From positions 1-23,948 of the forward strand of contig JACPRG010000054.1 of the NCBI GenBank assembly GCA_016190025.1: 23,948 nucleotides of DNA, read 5' to 3'. Both the position numbers and the translations under genes were made by a program. Under the pieces are notes generated by a model. The model was not told where the DNA came from and made no database searches. It worked only from the letters and a program-made list of their open reading frames with translations. Of this stretch, positions 21,909 to 23,948 are shown piece by piece. The DNA comes from Candidatus Tectimicrobiota bacterium (GTDB taxonomy: Bacteria; UBA8248; JACPRG01). The stretch's first letter is position 1, and the number at the start of each line of letters is the position of its first letter.

Positions 21909-22832
21909 CTAAAGAGAAAGAGAGGCGAGCGCCGCGAGAAGCGCCCGGGTGACGTTCGTCAGGAACGCGTAATCCAGGGTCTCGGGCGCGTCCGTCGGCC
22001 GGTGGTAATGCGGATTCCTCAACGGGGCCGTGTCCGTGAGCATGAGGGCCGGGTAGCCCCGGTCCCAGAAAGGCGCGTGATCGCTCCACCGGGTCATGGG
22101 GATCACCCAGCCCCGCAGCGGGGCCTCGTAGAAAACCGTGGTCAGCTCCGGGACGGACGCCTTGGCGGCCTCGCCGAAGCGCCGCATCAAGCCCCGGCCC
22201 CTCCGGGTTCCCACGACGCACAGGAAGGTCCCGGCGTCGGGCACCGGCACCATCGTCCGCAGGGGGACCCGCTGGCTTCCGAAACGCGCGTCCGCGTAGC
22301 CCACCGATTCCAGGATGAAAACCCCTTCGTACCTCTCTCCCCTCCGGCGGGCCACTTTGGCGAAACGCCGGCTCCCGTGGCGGAAACGGCCGTCGAAGGC
22401 CCCCTGGGGCTCCTCCAGGCTGAACCCGACGAACCGGATCGTCCGCGCGGGCGCCGCCCCCCCGACGGCCTTGGCCGCGGCCAGGAGCGCGGCCACGCCG
22501 CTCGCGTTGTCGTCCGCTCCTGGGGTGCCCATCATGCCGTCGTAGTGGGCCCCCACCAGAAGCGCGGGGCGGGCGTCGTCCCGCCCCTTCAGGGTGGCGA
22601 CCACGTTGAAGTAGGAGCGTCCCCGGTAGCGGAAAGGCTCGCGCGCCGCGGGAAGACCGAGCTCCCCCAGGCGCTCCAGCAGCCGCTCCCCCTTTTCTTC
22701 CAGCGCCTCGGGGTCGAGCTGCCCGTGGCGCAGGCCCGAGAACTCGGCGACCCACCTCCGGAGGTCTTCCTCGCGCACCCGGGCGAGCAACTCCGCCAGG
22801 GGAGGATTCACCGGACCAGGAGTCTCTTTCAC
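21909..22832 (-). CDS. M28 family metallopeptidase
   Basis: 307 residues from GTG 22832, with AGGGAGGGG just upstream. The di-zinc aminopeptidase pattern is complete: GAHYDG (His96, Asp98), GADDNASG (105-112), the catalytic and ligand Glu pair in FSLEEPQG (Glu140, Glu141), ILESVGYAD in the middle, and the C-terminal ligand in NPHYHRPTDAPETLDY. It removes N-terminal residues from peptides or acts on related substrates. Most M28 enzymes are exported, but here no signal peptide is seen at this start, so it may be cytoplasmic. No partner gene is on its strand. It ends 38 bases from the HEPN-like gene, at the right edge of the atypical segment, where the base composition returns to normal. Confidence 0.92.
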   Translation of the reverse strand: MKETPGPVNPPLAELLARVREEDLRRWVAEFSGLRHGQLDPEALEEKGERLLERLGELGLPAAREPFRYRGRSYFNVVATLKGRDDARPALLVGAHYDGMMGTPGADDNASGVAALLAAAKAVGGAAPARTIRFVGFSLEEPQGAFDGRFRHGSRRFAKVARRRGERYEGVFILESVGYADARFGSQRVPLRTMVPVPDAGTFLCVVGTRRGRGLMRRFGEAAKASVPELTTVFYEAPLRGWVIPMTRWSDHAPFWDRGYPALMLTDTAPLRNPHYHRPTDAPETLDYAFLTNVTRALLAALASLSL

Positions 22833-22855
22833 AACCCCTCCCTCATACGCCGCAG

Positions 22856-22880
22856 GCCCCCGACAGCTTCAATCGGGGGC
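22856..22880 (-). repeat. REP-like hairpin, copy 2 (inverted)
   Basis: GCCCCCGA, loop CAGCTTCAA, TCGGGGGC. Read on the minus strand it aligns with 18959-18983 over all 25 bases with four differences, all in the loop. It lies 24 bases before the start of the M28 peptidase gene. Confidence 0.6.
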
Positions 22881-23047
22881 AGGCCCTGCCCTGCCATAAC
22901 GCCTTCAGCCGAAGCAAGTTTGCACAGATTCCCCTCCCCCTGCATCATACGCCGTCAGGGCGCCCCCCGGACGGAATTCCGAATAAGCCTTGATATGGAG
23001 AAACGCCGTGAGCGACTTCGACTCGGCGCCAGGGGCGAGAGATACGG

Positions 23048-23076
23048 TTGACTTGAAAACTGTTTGGCGGTTCAAT
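23048..23076 (+). promoter_or_regulatory. candidate promoter for the PASTA protein gene
   Basis: TTGACT (23048-23053), a spacer of exactly 17 bases and TTCAAT (23071-23076), in a local AT-rich patch. It leaves a leader of nearly 290 bases. Confidence 0.42.
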
Positions 23077-23189
23077 GAGGGGCCGTTGCTTTCCTTCTCT
23101 GTCACGAAGAGGGGACCCGACGAGGCGCCGGCGCCGATAAGAGCCGTTTCATCCAGAACGCAAACCCGGGCAGGCGGTTTGAGCGAGCT

Positions 23190-23220
23190 CCTTTTTCATC
23201 CCGGCGGAGGGATGAAAAGG
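23190..23220. repeat. hairpin in the PASTA gene leader
   Basis: TTTTCATCCC (23193-23202) and GGGATGAAAA (23209-23218) form a perfect 10-bp stem with loop GGCGGA; CC and GG outside extend it past one bulged T. It lies between the promoter candidate and the gene. The role could be RNA stability or control; no T run follows. Confidence 0.5.
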
Positions 23221-23371
23221 CGCCCGTGTGCGACTTCGCCGGCTCGGAACGCGCCGTTCCGGGCGGTGGAATCCGGGCAGAGGCCGAAGAAAGAAGAGAG
23301 TCTGTCAGATAAGCGAAAAGAGGTGCTCAAGGCCGAAGAGAAAAGGCGGGGGGCAACACGGAGGAATGGCT

Positions 23372-23948
23372 ATGCACTGCTGGCCGGGAAAGATGCGCTG
23401 GCTCTCCATTCATCTTTCGATGTGGTTCGCGTCTATCGTTCTTTTGGCAGATCCCCGCGTCCCCGCATTTGCGCAAGCCGTCGGCGCCGCGCCCGAAGAG
23501 GTCCCGACGCTCCGGACCGCTCAAGCGGCACTGGTCACCGTCCCCAACGTCATCGGTCAGCCCGCCGCGAAAGCCTGGAGCCTTCTTTCGAAACAGGGCC
23601 TTAACTCGCGCGTGACAGGGCAGGCCAGCACGTCCAATCAGGCCCAGCAGGACCGCGTGGCAAGCCAGAGCCCGCTCCCCGGCCAGCGCGTCAACCGGGG
23701 GACGGTCGTCAGCGTGACGCTGTATCACTTCGCGGGCGCGCCGGGCCAGGTCACCGTCCCCAGCGTCGTCGGCCAGCCCGCGAGCAACGCGCAGGGCATC
23801 CTTTCTGGCCAGGGCCTGGTTCCCCGCGTGGCGGGGCAGGTCAGCACGCCCAATCAGGCCCAGCAGGACCGCGTGGCAAGCCAGAGCCCGCTCCCCGGCC
23901 AGCGCGTCAACCGGGGGACGGTGGTCAACCTCACCGTGTTCCGCTTCG
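23372..23948 (+). CDS. secreted PASTA-repeat protein, cut at the right edge
   Basis: At least 192 residues, continuing past the window. The second ATG (23372) is chosen because GGAGG at 23360-23364 is 7 bases away; the first (23366) is too close. Residues about 8-35 are a basic-then-hydrophobic signal peptide (WFASIVLLA core, ending PAFAQA). Two PASTA domains follow: VTVPNVIGQPAAKAWSLLSK and VTVPSVVGQPASNAQGILSG open them, each ending in SQSPLPGQRVNRGTVV and a beta strand. PASTA domains bind peptidoglycan stem peptides in kinases and penicillin-binding proteins, but here they follow a signal peptide directly, so this is a repeat-only periplasmic or surface protein unless another domain comes later. 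The repeats are 72 residues apart and nearly identical in DNA. Confidence 0.85.
   Translation, partial: MHCWPGKMRWLSIHLSMWFASIVLLADPRVPAFAQAVGAAPEEVPTLRTAQAALVTVPNVIGQPAAKAWSLLSKQGLNSRVTGQASTSNQAQQDRVASQSPLPGQRVNRGTVVSVTLYHFAGAPGQVTVPSVVGQPASNAQGILSGQGLVPRVAGQVSTPNQAQQDRVASQSPLPGQRVNRGTVVNLTVFRF
23634..23922 (+). repeat. near-identical PASTA repeat units in DNA
   Basis: 73 bases are identical between 23634-23706 and 23850-23922, a period of 216 bases (72 codons). The upstream halves of the units are clearly less alike, so the identity is patchy. Confidence 0.8.

Larger units (their letters stand above)
22833..23371. other. 539-bp divergent intergenic region
   Basis: It contains the second REP-like hairpin (22856-22880), a possible minus-strand -10 box for the peptidase (TATGAT, 22949-22944, without a clear -35), a plus-strand promoter candidate (23048-23076) and a perfect 10-bp hairpin (23193-23218). 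A plus-strand frame is open from 22990 to 23604 but overlaps the PASTA gene in another frame and has no coding character. I see no gene here. Confidence 0.5.

Noticed and set aside
22990..23604. 204-codon plus-strand frame before the PASTA gene
   Set aside because: It overlaps the PASTA gene in another frame, covers a promoter and a hairpin, and has no protein-like pattern.
1..23948. tRNA, rRNA or CRISPR array
   Set aside because: No cloverleaf with conserved T-loop, no rRNA core sequence and no regular repeat-spacer array was seen. The cloverleaf-like element at 19022 lacks tRNA-conserved bases.

Overview
The window is GC-rich bacterial DNA with gram-negative-style, often overlapping, operons. 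The gene mix (PqqD/HprK-type peptide chemistry, type III CoA-transferase and acyl-CoA dehydrogenase catabolism, a PHP-type PolX, an NCS2 permease, a molybdenum hydroxylase subunit) fits an uncultured soil or sediment lineage such as Desulfobacterota, Acidobacteriota or a relative. The sequence alone does not fix the taxon.

Layout. (1) 34-1647: two secreted proteins of unknown function. (2) 1644-8205: the most interesting part. A minus-strand pair (a PRMT-fold methyltransferase with a C-terminal PqqD-like domain, then a secreted phosphodiester glycosidase) diverges from a plus-strand operon. That operon holds two short paralogous peptides with an SRRxFLK twin-arginine-like motif, a free-standing PqqD-like protein, two HprK-like P-loop kinases and a nucleotidyltransferase-fold protein. 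The last three genes overlap by stop/start codons. Extended -10 promoter candidates face both ways in the gap. The whole looks like a peptide-modification (RiPP-like) locus with no radical SAM enzyme, no lasso cyclase and no cysteines in the peptides, so the expected chemistry is phosphorylation, nucleotidylation or methylation.

(3) 8336-10157: an NCS2 nucleobase permease with its own promoter, a structured leader and a strong terminator. (4) 10241-11968: PolX, minus strand. (5) 12147-14387: a xanthine dehydrogenase-family molybdopterin subunit, minus strand, without its FeS and FAD partners here. (6) 14782-19599: a plus-strand catabolic group. It starts with a 58-residue remnant resembling the N-terminus of MetE-II-type methionine synthases, then MmgE/PrpD, a CaiB/BaiF CoA-transferase, an acyl-CoA dehydrogenase and a MaoC-type hydratase. 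The last two are separated by a hairpin repeat and a cloverleaf-like element flanked by 9-bp direct repeats.

(7) About 19690-21871: a foreign-looking, lower-GC stretch with three unrelated small genes in one orientation (P-loop protein, RusA-like nuclease, HEPN-like protein). The junctions contain short inverted core sites, one of which resembles an integron attC site. No integrase is in the window. The HEPN-like gene carries an in-frame palindromic insert and an in-frame 75-bp duplication. (8) 21909-22832: an M28 metallopeptidase, minus strand, followed by an inverted copy of the hairpin repeat seen after the acyl-CoA dehydrogenase. (9) 23372 to the right edge: a secreted PASTA-repeat protein, cut off by the window end.
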